In this document: one piece after another, positions 1 to 6,973 of the stretch
Numbering within the stretch: position 1 is the stretch's first letter
Layout of the letters: each line of letters begins with the position of its first letter
From: Cyanobacteria bacterium UBA8156
GTDB lineage: Bacteria; Cyanobacteriota; Cyanobacteriia; Pseudanabaenales; Pseudanabaenaceae
DNA length: 10,013 nt
Direction of reading: 5' to 3'
NCBI GenBank assembly: GCA_003456125.1
Contig: DMPD01000214.1
Coordinates: 1-10,013 of the forward strand
The notes under the pieces: generated by a model
The model's input: only the letters and a program-made list of their open reading frames with translations
Database searches by the model: none
What the model was told of the DNA's origin: nothing
Program-made: the position numbers and the translations under genes

Positions 1-518
1 TGATGGCCCAAACCCGGCGCCACCCCGACCCCGTCCTGTGCGCCTACCAAGCCACCCGTCCCGTGACCACCATCCCCCCCCTCCTCCCCTACCCCAAACT
101 CACCGCGGGCGATCGCCTGATGTGCACCCTGGCCAACGCCACCAACGATCCCCTCTATGCCCGGATCGTGGCGATCGATGCCCAGGGAGGATTGTTCGTA
201 CCGCCCACCGTGGTTGTCCCCTACACCGGCACCGGCACCGTCCTGCCGCACCAAACCCTCACCGTGCCCCCCGCCGAATCCGCCCTCGTTTGGACGGTGG
301 GATCTTCCCCTGGCCCCGTCGATATTTACGCCCTGCTGAGTTTGGCCCCCCAACTCCGCACCGAGTCCCTCCTGGGCAACCGCACGGCCCTGACCAACCC
401 GATCGCGATCGTGGCGGCCCTGCTCGACGACCTCGCAGCCCCCGGCACCACCGAAACCCAATGGCTGCTCGATCACCGGCAGTGGGCCACCCTCCACCTG
501 GCCTATCGGGGGGTTTGA
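1..518 (+). CDS. C-terminal part of a DUF4384-like (probably caspase-family) protein, 5'-truncated by window edge
   Basis: The frame is open to the left edge, because the first two bases (tg) complete a sense codon whatever precedes them. The ATG at position 3 is therefore probably internal, and only the last 171 codons are visible. Residues about 33-117 of this piece read like the beta-rich DUF4384 module at the C-terminus of many cyanobacterial caspase-like (peptidase C14) proteins: 'AGDRLMCTLANATNDPLYA', then 'IDAQGGLFVPP', a hydrophobic strand before 'TVPP', and 'GPVDIYALLSLAP'. The tail 'QWATLHLAYRGV' also fits the strand that often ends these proteins. The catalytic His/Cys part would lie outside the window, so the caspase assignment is inference. 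There is no transmembrane segment in the visible part. The stop TGA overlaps the ATG of the downstream kinase (TGATG), suggesting one operon with translational coupling. It could also be the tail of another multidomain signalling protein carrying DUF4384. Confidence 0.55.
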   Translation, partial: MAQTRRHPDPVLCAYQATRPVTTIPPLLPYPKLTAGDRLMCTLANATNDPLYARIVAIDAQGGLFVPPTVVVPYTGTGTVLPHQTLTVPPAESALVWTVGSSPGPVDIYALLSLAPQLRTESLLGNRTALTNPIAIVAALLDDLAAPGTTETQWLLDHRQWATLHLAYRGV

Positions 519-1879
519 TGGGCATCACCGATTACACTGGTAGAGAACAGCCAGCCCGTCCAACCGTGTCCCACCGCACCGCCGCGCCATCCCCATCGGA
601 AAAAATTTCGGCTCCCGGCGACCCTACAGGAAAAATGCCAGCAGCCAACACAAATAGGAATAGACCAGGCCTCGATGCCTATGCCGACGAAACCGAGGTC
701 ATCCCCGCCAAAATTTTGATCATCGATGATGTGGTGGCCAACCTGCAATTGCTCGCCACCCTGCTCATGCGTCAAGGGTACGAAGTCCGCAAAGCCATTT
801 CGGGCGATATGGCCCTCAAATCGGCGTTGGCGGATCCCCCCGATCTCATTTTGTTGGATGTCCGCATACCCGATGTTTCTGGGTTTGAGGTCTGCCTGGA
901 ATTGAAAGCCAATCCCCAAACTGCCGATATCCCGGTGATTTTCATCAGCGCTTTGGATGACTCCCTCGACAAAGTAGAAGCCTTTTCGGTGGGGGGCGTC
1001 GACTACGTCACCAAACCCTTTGAAACCGTGGAAGTCTTGGCACGGGTGGAAACCCACCTGCGGGTACACCAGTTGCAGAAACGTTTGGCGGTGCGCAACC
1101 GCGAATTGCAAGTCCTAACGGGCAGCCTCCAACGCTCCCTCAATCGCGAGAAAGAACTCAATCAGCTCAAATCCGAATTCATCTCCATTGTGAGCCACGA
1201 ATTTCGCACCCCTTTGACGGCCATTCTCACCGCTGCCGAGTTGTTAGAGCATTACGAATGGTCACGGGAAGAGCAGTTGGAGCATTTTCGCCAAATTCAC
1301 AGTGAAGTGAGTCACCTCAGCAGCTTGTTGGAAGATGTGTTGTTGATGGGGCGCATTGAGTCCAGCCGCTTGACGTTTGAGCCGGCCCCCCTATCCCTCA
1401 GTACCTTTTGCTATCGACTAACCCGTAACTTGGGAATGCAACCCCGTCACCGCGATCGCCGACTGGTCGTGATTTGGGAAGGGCAATTGCTGCGGGATGA
1501 TGCCCCCCTCCCCATCGTGGAAGCCACCATGGATGAAAAGCTGTTGCGGCAAATTTTCACCAACTTGCTCAGCAACGCCCTCAAGTATTCGCCGCCCCAG
1601 AGCACCATCGAGCTGGAAGTCCTCTTACAGCCCACCACGGCGGTCTTTTTTGTCCGGGATAGGGGTTGTGGTATTCCCCCCACCGAACAAAAAAATCTCT
1701 TTACTCCGTTTTATCGGGCCAGCAACGTCGCCACCGTTCAAGGTACGGGCTTGGGTTTAGCGATCGTCGCCAACTGTGTCGAAGCCCATGGGGGAACCCT
1801 CATGCTGTGCAGTGACCCCGCCAGCGGCACCACCGTGCGCGTGGTTTTGCCTTTGCACGCCTCACCCCAAAAGGACTAA
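518..1879 (+). CDS. Receiver-histidine kinase fusion (REC-HisKA-HATPase_c), cytoplasmic
   Basis: A two-component protein of 453 aa in which the receiver precedes the kinase. After a low-complexity N-terminus (1-63), the receiver spans about 65-182: acidic pair D70/D71, phospho-acceptor D114 in 'LILLDVRIPD', S144 and K166 in 'VTKPFE'. A coiled linker (about 183-218) leads to the HisKA dimerisation helix with the H-box 'SHEFRTPL' (H227). The ATP-binding domain has an N-box around N353 ('TNLLSNALKYS'), a G1 box 'DRGCGIP' (D381), an F-box 'FTPFYRAS' and a G2 box 'GTGLGLAIV' (409-417). All key residues are present, so it should autophosphorylate. No transmembrane segment or other sensor domain is seen. 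The input is presumably phosphorylation of the receiver or a protein partner. The chosen ATG overlaps the upstream stop. Later in-frame starts at 566 (GTG) and 635 (ATG after AGGA) are possible and would shorten only the unstructured N-terminus. The stimulus and target are unknown. Confidence 0.93.
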   Translation: MGITDYTGREQPARPTVSHRTAAPSPSEKISAPGDPTGKMPAANTNRNRPGLDAYADETEVIPAKILIIDDVVANLQLLATLLMRQGYEVRKAISGDMALKSALADPPDLILLDVRIPDVSGFEVCLELKANPQTADIPVIFISALDDSLDKVEAFSVGGVDYVTKPFETVEVLARVETHLRVHQLQKRLAVRNRELQVLTGSLQRSLNREKELNQLKSEFISIVSHEFRTPLTAILTAAELLEHYEWSREEQLEHFRQIHSEVSHLSSLLEDVLLMGRIESSRLTFEPAPLSLSTFCYRLTRNLGMQPRHRDRRLVVIWEGQLLRDDAPLPIVEATMDEKLLRQIFTNLLSNALKYSPPQSTIELEVLLQPTTAVFFVRDRGCGIPPTEQKNLFTPFYRASNVATVQGTGLGLAIVANCVEAHGGTLMLCSDPASGTTVRVVLPLHASPQKD

Positions 1880-2679
1880 CGCAACAAAAACTGAAAGAGC
1901 ATCGGGGCCACCGAATTGAGGAAATTGTCCCAGAAGCTGGGGGGCTTGTTAGCCTGTTCCAACCCTTGATACAGTTCCTTGGCGACTTTGGCTTTTTCCG
2001 GAGCCCCCGCTTTGGTAAACTCGGTCTCCGATTGCTTGGCATCCTCGATCGCCCCGGCCACATCCCCCAACCGACTCCGGGTGACGGCCCGAGCCATCCG
2101 CGCTTCCGTCAGGCTCTCATCCATTTGCAGGGTGGTCTCGAAGTAGGCGATCGCCCGGTCGTGGCGACCCCGTTGGGCTTCTTCCAGACCCCAGCGATAG
2201 TAATCCTTGGCTTGCACCACCGCGGGGGGCAAACCCGCCGCATCCCGGAGGTAAGCCCCCTCAAACACCGTATTTTGTACCGTTGCCCCCTCCAAGTAAG
2301 CCCGATTGAGGTTCGCACCGGTGAGGTTGGCCCCCGTGAGGTTGGCCCCGGCCAGGTTGGCATCGGCGAGGTCGGCCCCCCGCAGATCGGCATTGGTAAA
2401 ATCTGCCCCGGTCAAGTCGCTGCCAAAAAACGAAACCCGCTGCAAATTGGCTTGACGAAAAACCCCGCCGGCAAACTTACCCCGCCCCAAATTGGCATCT
2501 TGGAGGTTCGCCCCCGTCACATTGAGCCGTTCCATCTGGGCAAACACCAGACCCACCCCCCGCAAATCGCAACGGGGACATTGGTTGGTAGCGGCCAAGC
2601 GTTGGAGGTGTTGCGGGTTTTCCGCCAAGGCCCCTTGGCCCCAGGCTAAGGTCAGCAAAGCCAGTGCCACAGCTTTCAT
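1876..2679 (-). CDS. Exported pentapeptide-repeat protein with C-terminal TPR
   Basis: A 267-aa protein. Residues 1-19 look like a signal peptide (short hydrophobic core ending 'GALA', cleavage probably before E20). A CxxC pair (C34, C37) in 'CPRCDLRG' opens the pentapeptide region, as in many cyanobacterial members. About 15-20 A(N/D)LxX repeats follow to about residue 145, including the very regular 'GANLTGANLTGANL'. These predict a right-handed quadrilateral beta-helix. Residues about 158-240 form one or two TPR-like helical pairs ('GLEEAQRGRHDRAIAYFETTL'), with a hydrophobic C-terminal stretch. The likely location is the periplasm or thylakoid lumen, with a protein-protein scaffold role; the actual partner is unknown. 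It starts 54 nt after the ugd stop, so it may be in the same transcript. A weak SD-like GGGA lies 7 nt before the ATG. Its stop overlaps the stop of the convergent kinase gene by 4 bp. Confidence 0.85.
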   Translation of the reverse strand: MKAVALALLTLAWGQGALAENPQHLQRLAATNQCPRCDLRGVGLVFAQMERLNVTGANLQDANLGRGKFAGGVFRQANLQRVSFFGSDLTGADFTNADLRGADLADANLAGANLTGANLTGANLNRAYLEGATVQNTVFEGAYLRDAAGLPPAVVQAKDYYRWGLEEAQRGRHDRAIAYFETTLQMDESLTEARMARAVTRSRLGDVAGAIEDAKQSETEFTKAGAPEKAKVAKELYQGLEQANKPPSFWDNFLNSVAPMLFQFLLR

Positions 2680-2733
2680 CGACGTTCCCGGTACAAGACG
2701 GGGCTACTCTAGCAGAGAATTTGGATTCTGACC

Positions 2734-4080
2734 TCAACAACCCACGCCCATGTATTTGAAACCCGCGTTTTCCAAGATCTGCCGTTGCAGAAAATTGCGG
2801 CCATCGATCAAAATCGGTTGGTTCATCAGGGTCGCCATTTGTGGGTAATCCAACGTTTGGAATTGGGCCCATTCCGTCACCAACACCAGGGCATCACACC
2901 CGTCGGCCAAGCGCTCGGCATCGGTTTCCACCACCACATTGGTAAACCCGTCCCGCATCCCCGACTGCGACACAATGGGATCGTAGGCTTTCACTTTGGC
3001 TCCCAACTCCACCAAGCGCTCGATCAGGGTCAACGCCGGCGCATCCCGCATGTCGTCCGTATCCGGCTTGAAAGTCAGCCCCAACAACCCGATGGTTTTC
3101 CCCTTCAAAATTTTCAGCACCTGTTGCAATTTCTCGATCGCCACCAACCGTTGGTTGTGATTGACGCGCACGCAGGATTCCAACAGTTCTGCCCGGTAGC
3201 CGTAATCGGTGGCGGTGCGAATCAACGCCGACACATCCTTGCCGAAACAGGAACCGCCCCAACCGATGCCCGCCCGCAAAAACTTGCTGCCAATCCGCGA
3301 ATCCAAACCGATGCCGTGGGCCACCTCCCGCACGTCTGCCCCTACCCGCTCGCAAATGTTGGCAATCTCGTTGATAAAACTAATTTTGGTCGCCAGAAAA
3401 GCATTGGCGGCGTATTTGATGGTCTCGGCGGAATTGAGATCGGTCACCACCACCGGCACCGGCGGCAATGTCGGGTCTTCGGCGTATTTCCGGTGCACAA
3501 TGTCGCGGTAGAGGTCTTGCATGATCGCCAAGGCCCGCTCGCTGTTGCCCCCCAACACAATGCGATCGGGGTGGAAGGTGTCGTAGACCGCCGACCCTTC
3601 CCGCAAAAATTCCGGGTTGCTCACCACCTCAAAATTGGGGACGTGGGGGTTGCCGCTGGTCTTGAGGGCATCGATCGCTACGGTGCGCAGCCAATCCCCA
3701 GAACCAATGGGCACCGTCGATTTGTTGACAATCACCCGATAGCGATCGTCGATGTGGTGGCCAATGCCGGTGGCCACGGCGTGCAAATACCGCATATCGG
3801 TTTGGCCGTCGGGCAGGGAGGGGGTACCCACCGCCACAAAGATCACCTCCCCGTGGTGCACCCCCGCCGCCAAGTCCGTCGAGAACAGGAGGGTACCGGC
3901 GGCGATCGCCTCTTGCAAAATTTCGGGCAGACCCGGCTCGTGGATGGGGGATTGCCCCTGTTGCAGCAACGCCACCTTGGCTTCGTTGTTATCGATGCAC
4001 AGCACCCGATGCCCCAAGCGAGCCAGACAGGCTCCCGTCACCAGCCCCACATAGCCGGTGCCGATTACACAAACGTTCAT
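2734..4080 (-). CDS. ugd: UDP-glucose 6-dehydrogenase
   Basis: Oxidises UDP-glucose to UDP-glucuronate with two NAD+, feeding exopolysaccharide and other cell-envelope glycans; cytosolic. The 448-aa length is normal for the family. The N-terminal Rossmann fold has 'GTGYVG' (7-12) and the acidic residue D30 at the end of the second strand. The family signature 'HEPGL' is at 47-51 and 'STVPIGSG' at 121-128. The catalytic set is visible: K222 and N226 in 'ETIKYAANAF', and the nucleophile C278 in 'GWGGSCFGKD'. The C-terminal UDP-binding domain carries 'GLTFKPDTDDMRDAP'. I chose the ATG at 4080, with GGGAG a few bases upstream. A TTG five codons earlier is in frame but would place the SD inside the gene. 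The gene follows ftn2 after 48 nt with no clear promoter or terminator between, so co-transcription is likely. Confidence 0.95.
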   Translation of the reverse strand: MNVCVIGTGYVGLVTGACLARLGHRVLCIDNNEAKVALLQQGQSPIHEPGLPEILQEAIAAGTLLFSTDLAAGVHHGEVIFVAVGTPSLPDGQTDMRYLHAVATGIGHHIDDRYRVIVNKSTVPIGSGDWLRTVAIDALKTSGNPHVPNFEVVSNPEFLREGSAVYDTFHPDRIVLGGNSERALAIMQDLYRDIVHRKYAEDPTLPPVPVVVTDLNSAETIKYAANAFLATKISFINEIANICERVGADVREVAHGIGLDSRIGSKFLRAGIGWGGSCFGKDVSALIRTATDYGYRAELLESCVRVNHNQRLVAIEKLQQVLKILKGKTIGLLGLTFKPDTDDMRDAPALTLIERLVELGAKVKAYDPIVSQSGMRDGFTNVVVETDAERLADGCDALVLVTEWAQFQTLDYPQMATLMNQPILIDGRNFLQRQILENAGFKYMGVGC

Positions 4081-4128
4081 GTCACTCCCTGCCAACGGTT
4101 GTCCCCAATCTTACGGGAAAGGCGGTGC

Positions 4129-6138
4129 TTAGTTGTCCAAAACCGTCATATCGGCGATTCGCCAAAGGTCTTCGCTGCGGGTCAGGCGGTAACGTACCCG
4201 ATAGTCGGCCTGGGGCTGGGACTGGTTGGGGTCGGCCGCACCGCCCTGGAAAAATTCCCGCGATTCTTGAATCCGTACCGTCACCGTGGCTCCTTCGCTG
4301 CCTTCTGCCGCAAAATCAATCACCTCGATGGGCTGGGTGGTGTAGGCAATGTATTGCTGGTTGGCTTTCAGATCGAGCGCTCGACTGCGCCACTCGCTCA
4401 ACAACGGTTCCAGCAACACGGTGGCCAAAGCCTCGGCTTCGTGGTTGGGGCCCAACGCCCGCGCTTTCACCTCTTGCCAATTCTGAATGACCCGGGTGGC
4501 ATCCCCCTGCTGCAACGGCTCATTGGCCCGGGCCGTCACCCCCTGGCCCGCAGCACTGCGGCCCAACTCCGTCCATAGCGGGGTCAGCAAAGCCGTCGGT
4601 AAGGATGGTCGTTCGGGGGGGGCTCCCCCAAACAAGCTGCGCACCGCCACCACAATGCCGGCCACCGCCAAAGCCATCAGCGTGACCAAAAACCAGCGCC
4701 CCCGTTGTTGGGCAGAGGTGGGGCGGCGCGATCGCCGCGGGGCATTGATTTCCACCGGTGGGGTCACCGTCTCGACCGGTCGTTTGCGGCGGGCGGGGGG
4801 ACGGGGAGCCGGCCCGTCCTTGACCGCCGCCGGGGCTGTCTTCCGCTGCAGCGGCCGTATCGGTTCCGGTTCATAGCTCGAAAGCCGGACATCGACCGCC
4901 CGTGGCATGGCAGGAGGCACCGGTGGTTCTTCGGCTACGACCCAAGCGCCCGCTGCCGTGGTGGTGTTGGGCAATTCCTCGAGGTAGGCCTGCACCTGTT
5001 CCTCGGCAAAATACTCCTGCAACGAAATGGGTTGCCCCCGCAAATCCTGGAAGTGCGGAAACACATCCTCCGCCAGCCACCCCTCGCTGTAGAGGCACAG
5101 CCCCGGCAACAGATCGGGGTCTCCTTCCGAATGTTGGCGAATATAGGCCAATTGTTGAGAGTCCCCGCTTTTTTCAAGGGCCCGGGTGGCTTCTTCGGTT
5201 TGCCCCAACAGCAACGCACAAACCGCCTGCTCCAGATACACATCTTGCCGGGCACTCAACTTCACCAACAACCCCTTGGCCCGTCGAATCAAGGAGGGCT
5301 GGCGTTGGGCAAACCCCCGCGCAATCAGGGCGTATACGGCCAAATAACTGGCTACGGGCGACGGTCGCCGCGCTTCTTCCTCAAAGATCGCCTGTTGCTC
5401 TGCCACGGTCAGGTATTGCCGCAACCTTTGCACAAACCGCAAAAAATCTACGGTGCTCAAGCTGGAGCCATCGATGCCGGTGCCATCAATCCCCCGGCGT
5501 GCATCCAACACTTCCCGAAACAACTGGATGCCCTGTTGCCGATCGCCCCCAGGGGCCAGCAGTTCGAGGATGCGATCGGGCCGCAGCCGGTACAACTCGG
5601 TTTGGAGTTCCGCCCGCACCCCCGCAAACAAACCCGCTTCCGCCAACAGGTTGCTGGCCTCTTCCAAGACCAAAGAAGCCTCGTGGGAAAACCCCTGCTG
5701 CTGACGATCGCGCGCCAATTCCAGCGCCGACAACACCACCGCCAAGATCGCATCCCCATCTTTGGTCACGGCTTCGAGGGAGGGGGCCAATCCTTCCCGC
5801 GTTTTCAGGGTGCGCCAGAGGGCGATCGCCCCTTCGTAGGCCCCCACCTCGTACAGCATCAACAGCGCCCCGGGCAGATCGCCATCGTCTACCTCTACGG
5901 TGGCGCCAATGCCCAGGCGATCGCTCGCCAATTGCTGTTCGTACAGTTGACGTTGTTGGGGGTTGGCCAATACCGTCAAAGCCGCATCCAACAAAGCCCG
6001 CCGACTCTCGATCGCCCGATCCGAAAACTCCCGCCGCGGCAGCGACGCCACCCGGTCGCGGTAGGCCTGCTGCACCTGTTCCGGGGCCACCCCCGGCGTT
6101 AACCCCAATACCCGATAGTAGTCCAGAGGTACACGCAC
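4129..6138 (-). CDS. ftn2: Cell division protein Ftn2/ZipN (ARC6 homologue)
   Basis: The cyanobacterial counterpart of plastid ARC6. In the family it binds and tethers FtsZ filaments at the inner membrane and recruits other divisome proteins. The 669-aa protein has an N-terminal J-like domain (1-70, 'DYYRVLGL...QAYRDRVASLPRREFS'), in which the HPD tripeptide needed to stimulate DnaK is replaced by 'LPRRE', as in other Ftn2 proteins. A long helical region follows to about 400, then a Pro/Arg-rich linker (about 400-478). There is one transmembrane helix (about 482-500, 'FLVTLMALAVAGIVVAV') and a C-terminal IMS/DUF4101 domain (about 545-669) ending 'YRLTRSEDLWRIADMTVLDN'. The predicted topology is N-terminus in the cytoplasm and IMS domain in the periplasm. 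I place the start at GTG 6138, giving 'MRVPLDYYRVLGL', which matches how family members begin. A GTG at 6147 would add three residues. A strong promoter lies about 140 nt upstream. Confidence 0.93.
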   Translation of the reverse strand: MRVPLDYYRVLGLTPGVAPEQVQQAYRDRVASLPRREFSDRAIESRRALLDAALTVLANPQQRQLYEQQLASDRLGIGATVEVDDGDLPGALLMLYEVGAYEGAIALWRTLKTREGLAPSLEAVTKDGDAILAVVLSALELARDRQQQGFSHEASLVLEEASNLLAEAGLFAGVRAELQTELYRLRPDRILELLAPGGDRQQGIQLFREVLDARRGIDGTGIDGSSLSTVDFLRFVQRLRQYLTVAEQQAIFEEEARRPSPVASYLAVYALIARGFAQRQPSLIRRAKGLLVKLSARQDVYLEQAVCALLLGQTEEATRALEKSGDSQQLAYIRQHSEGDPDLLPGLCLYSEGWLAEDVFPHFQDLRGQPISLQEYFAEEQVQAYLEELPNTTTAAGAWVVAEEPPVPPAMPRAVDVRLSSYEPEPIRPLQRKTAPAAVKDGPAPRPPARRKRPVETVTPPVEINAPRRSRRPTSAQQRGRWFLVTLMALAVAGIVVAVRSLFGGAPPERPSLPTALLTPLWTELGRSAAGQGVTARANEPLQQGDATRVIQNWQEVKARALGPNHEAEALATVLLEPLLSEWRSRALDLKANQQYIAYTTQPIEVIDFAAEGSEGATVTVRIQESREFFQGGAADPNQSQPQADYRVRYRLTRSEDLWRIADMTVLDN

Positions 6139-6296
6139 GGATTCCACCCCAACGCTTTTCGTGCCAACCGCCTGCTAGCATCGCCGTGGGTACCGGTTGC
6201 CAACCAAACCCAACCCGACGTTATGCTAGGGCTTAATCATATCGCACGGGCTTCCCATCCCGATGCCTGCGCTCTTTTTATAGGCAACCTCACTTC
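6138..6296 (-). other. 5' leader of ftn2
   Basis: Untranslated stretch between the predicted ftn2 start region and the repeat array. It contains the -10 box, a predicted transcript start near 6270 and a leader of about 130 nt. A short inverted motif near 6197-6210 (GGTTGCCAACC-like) could form a small hairpin. I see no recognisable riboswitch and no ORF of note. Confidence 0.4.
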
Positions 6297-6305
6297 ATAA
6301 GTCAA
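6277..6305 (-). promoter_or_regulatory. Sigma-70-type promoter for ftn2
   Basis: On the - strand, -35 TTGACT (6300-6305), a spacer of exactly 17 nt, and -10 TATAAA (6277-6282). Each hexamer matches the consensus at 5 of 6 positions. It points toward ftn2 and would give a leader of about 130 nt. The -35 box is part of the first unit of the 13-bp repeat array that lies upstream of the promoter. Confidence 0.7.
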
Positions 6306-6387
6306 GGTCATAAGTTAAGACTATAAGTTAAGGTCATAGGCCAAAGCCATCAGTCAAGAGCATAGTGCAAGGGCAATCGCCCGACTC
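6297..6387. repeat. Degenerate 13-bp tandem repeat array (6-7 units) upstream of ftn2
   Basis: Units on the + strand start at 6297, 6310, 6323, 6336, 6349, 6362 and, weakly, 6375. The first three are nearly identical: ATAAGTCAAGGTC, ATAAGTTAAGACT, ATAAGTTAAGGTC. The later ones decay (ATAGGCCAAAGCC, ATCAGTCAAGAGC, ATAGTGCAAGGGC), keeping AT at the start, an AAG/AAA core and a terminal C. The spacing stays at 13 with no gap. It lies between rsfS and ftn2 and supplies the ftn2 -35 box. It is non-coding in both directions as far as I can see. Confidence 0.85.
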
Positions 6388-6431
6388 AGGCCGTCATCAG
6401 GCCGTCATCAAGATGTAGCGAAGATGTAGCG
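6388..6431. repeat. Two adjacent 11-bp tandem duplications at the rsfS 3' end
   Basis: AGGCCGTCATC occurs twice in a row (6388-6398, 6399-6409), followed at once by AAGATGTAGCG twice in a row (6410-6420, 6421-6431). All copies are exact. The rsfS stop codon (6408-6410, read on the - strand) spans the junction of the two duplications, and the second pair encodes the last residues of RsfS. Confidence 0.95.
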
Positions 6432-6857
6432 CGGCACGTGCCCCCAAAAGGCCTCGAGGTTGTAATAGCCGCGCTCCTGGGGCAGCAGAATGTGCACAAT
6501 CACATCCCCGTAGTCCATCAATACCCAAGACCCCTCCTGCTCACCGCTGACCCGCAACGGCAAGCGCTCCCACTCCGCGGCCACCCGATCCCGGATCGCC
6601 CCCGCGATCGCCCGGGCCTGGGCCCGCGATTGACCCGTGGCAATCACAAAATAATCCGCCAAATCCGAGGACTCCCCCACCGCCAAAATCACGACATTCG
6701 TCGCTTTGCGATCGTCGGCTGCCAACACCGCCGTGCGGGTCAATTGAAAAGACGCTTCTTGCAGGCGATCGCCTACAACGGGCTGGCCATCGCTTTCCGA
6801 GCGAATTTCGGGCAGGGTTGGCTGGGGGGTAGCTGCTTTTTCGGGATGCACGGGCAT
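6408..6857 (-). CDS. rsfS: Ribosome silencing factor RsfS (Iojap family)
   Basis: In the family, RsfS binds ribosomal protein L14 (uL14) on the 50S subunit and blocks joining to 30S, lowering translation when nutrients are short. The chosen 149-aa form has a variable N-terminus (1-36) followed by the full domain (about 37-141): 'TNVVILAVGESSDLADYFVI', 'SRAQARAIAGAI', 'GSWVLMDYGDVIVHI' and 'YYNLEAFWGHVP'. All hallmark segments are present. The start is uncertain. ATG 6857 gives a product of usual size but has no good SD. A GTG at 6899 would add 14 residues ('MPSAAGKIRIL...'). The region just upstream (6860-6885) is unusually AT-rich and might hold a -10 element, with a very short leader. The C-terminal residues 'YIFATS' lie in an 11-bp tandem duplication. 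The gene stands between metE and ftn2, with its own spacer on each side. Confidence 0.92.
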   Translation of the reverse strand: MPVHPEKAATPQPTLPEIRSESDGQPVVGDRLQEASFQLTRTAVLAADDRKATNVVILAVGESSDLADYFVIATGQSRAQARAIAGAIRDRVAAEWERLPLRVSGEQEGSWVLMDYGDVIVHILLPQERGYYNLEAFWGHVPRYIFATS

Positions 6858-6925
6858 TTTGATACACAGTATTCTTATCTTACCGGCTGCGCTGGGCACC
6901 TGTTCCGCCCTACTTCTTCGATGGG

Positions 6926-6956
6926 CCGGCGGCTTCCCATACCCTCAAGCCGCCGG
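6926..6956. repeat. Perfect 10-bp inverted repeat (hairpin) between metE and rsfS
   Basis: CCGGCGGCTT (6926-6935) and AAGCCGCCGG (6947-6956) are perfect inverted repeats around an 11-nt loop. There is no T-run on either side, so a classic intrinsic terminator is unlikely. It may act as a transcript 3'-end stabiliser of metE or be a short palindromic element. Confidence 0.75.
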
Positions 6957-6973
6957 GGCTGGCCCCATCCCAC

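Noticed and set aside
38..517. N-terminal extension of the kinase frame back to position 38
   Set aside because: It overlaps the DUF4384-like gene in another frame and reads as Pro/Arg/His-rich shadow. The TGATG overlap gives a natural start at 518.
518..545. Promoter (TACACT) for the kinase gene near 534-539
   Set aside because: The only -35-like hexamer upstream is 13 nt away, too close. The stop/start overlap suggests read-through from the upstream gene.
2785..4578. 597-codon open frame on the + strand
   Set aside because: It lies antisense to ugd and the end of ftn2, both with clear catalytic or family motifs. The His/Gln-rich composition is that of a GC-rich shadow frame.
4705..6236. 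Long + strand frames of 444-465 codons opposite ftn2
   Set aside because: Antisense to a well-supported gene; Pro/Arg/Gly-rich shadow composition; no SD or domain.
6297..6387. 13-bp array as Pho boxes
   Set aside because: The - strand units contain CTTAACTT, close to the cyanobacterial Pho box CTTAACCT. Pho boxes repeat every 11 bp, whereas this array has a strict 13-bp period and most units deviate.
6297..6431. CRISPR array
   Set aside because: The units are 11-13 bp and directly adjacent, with no unique spacers of 30-40 bp and no cas genes.
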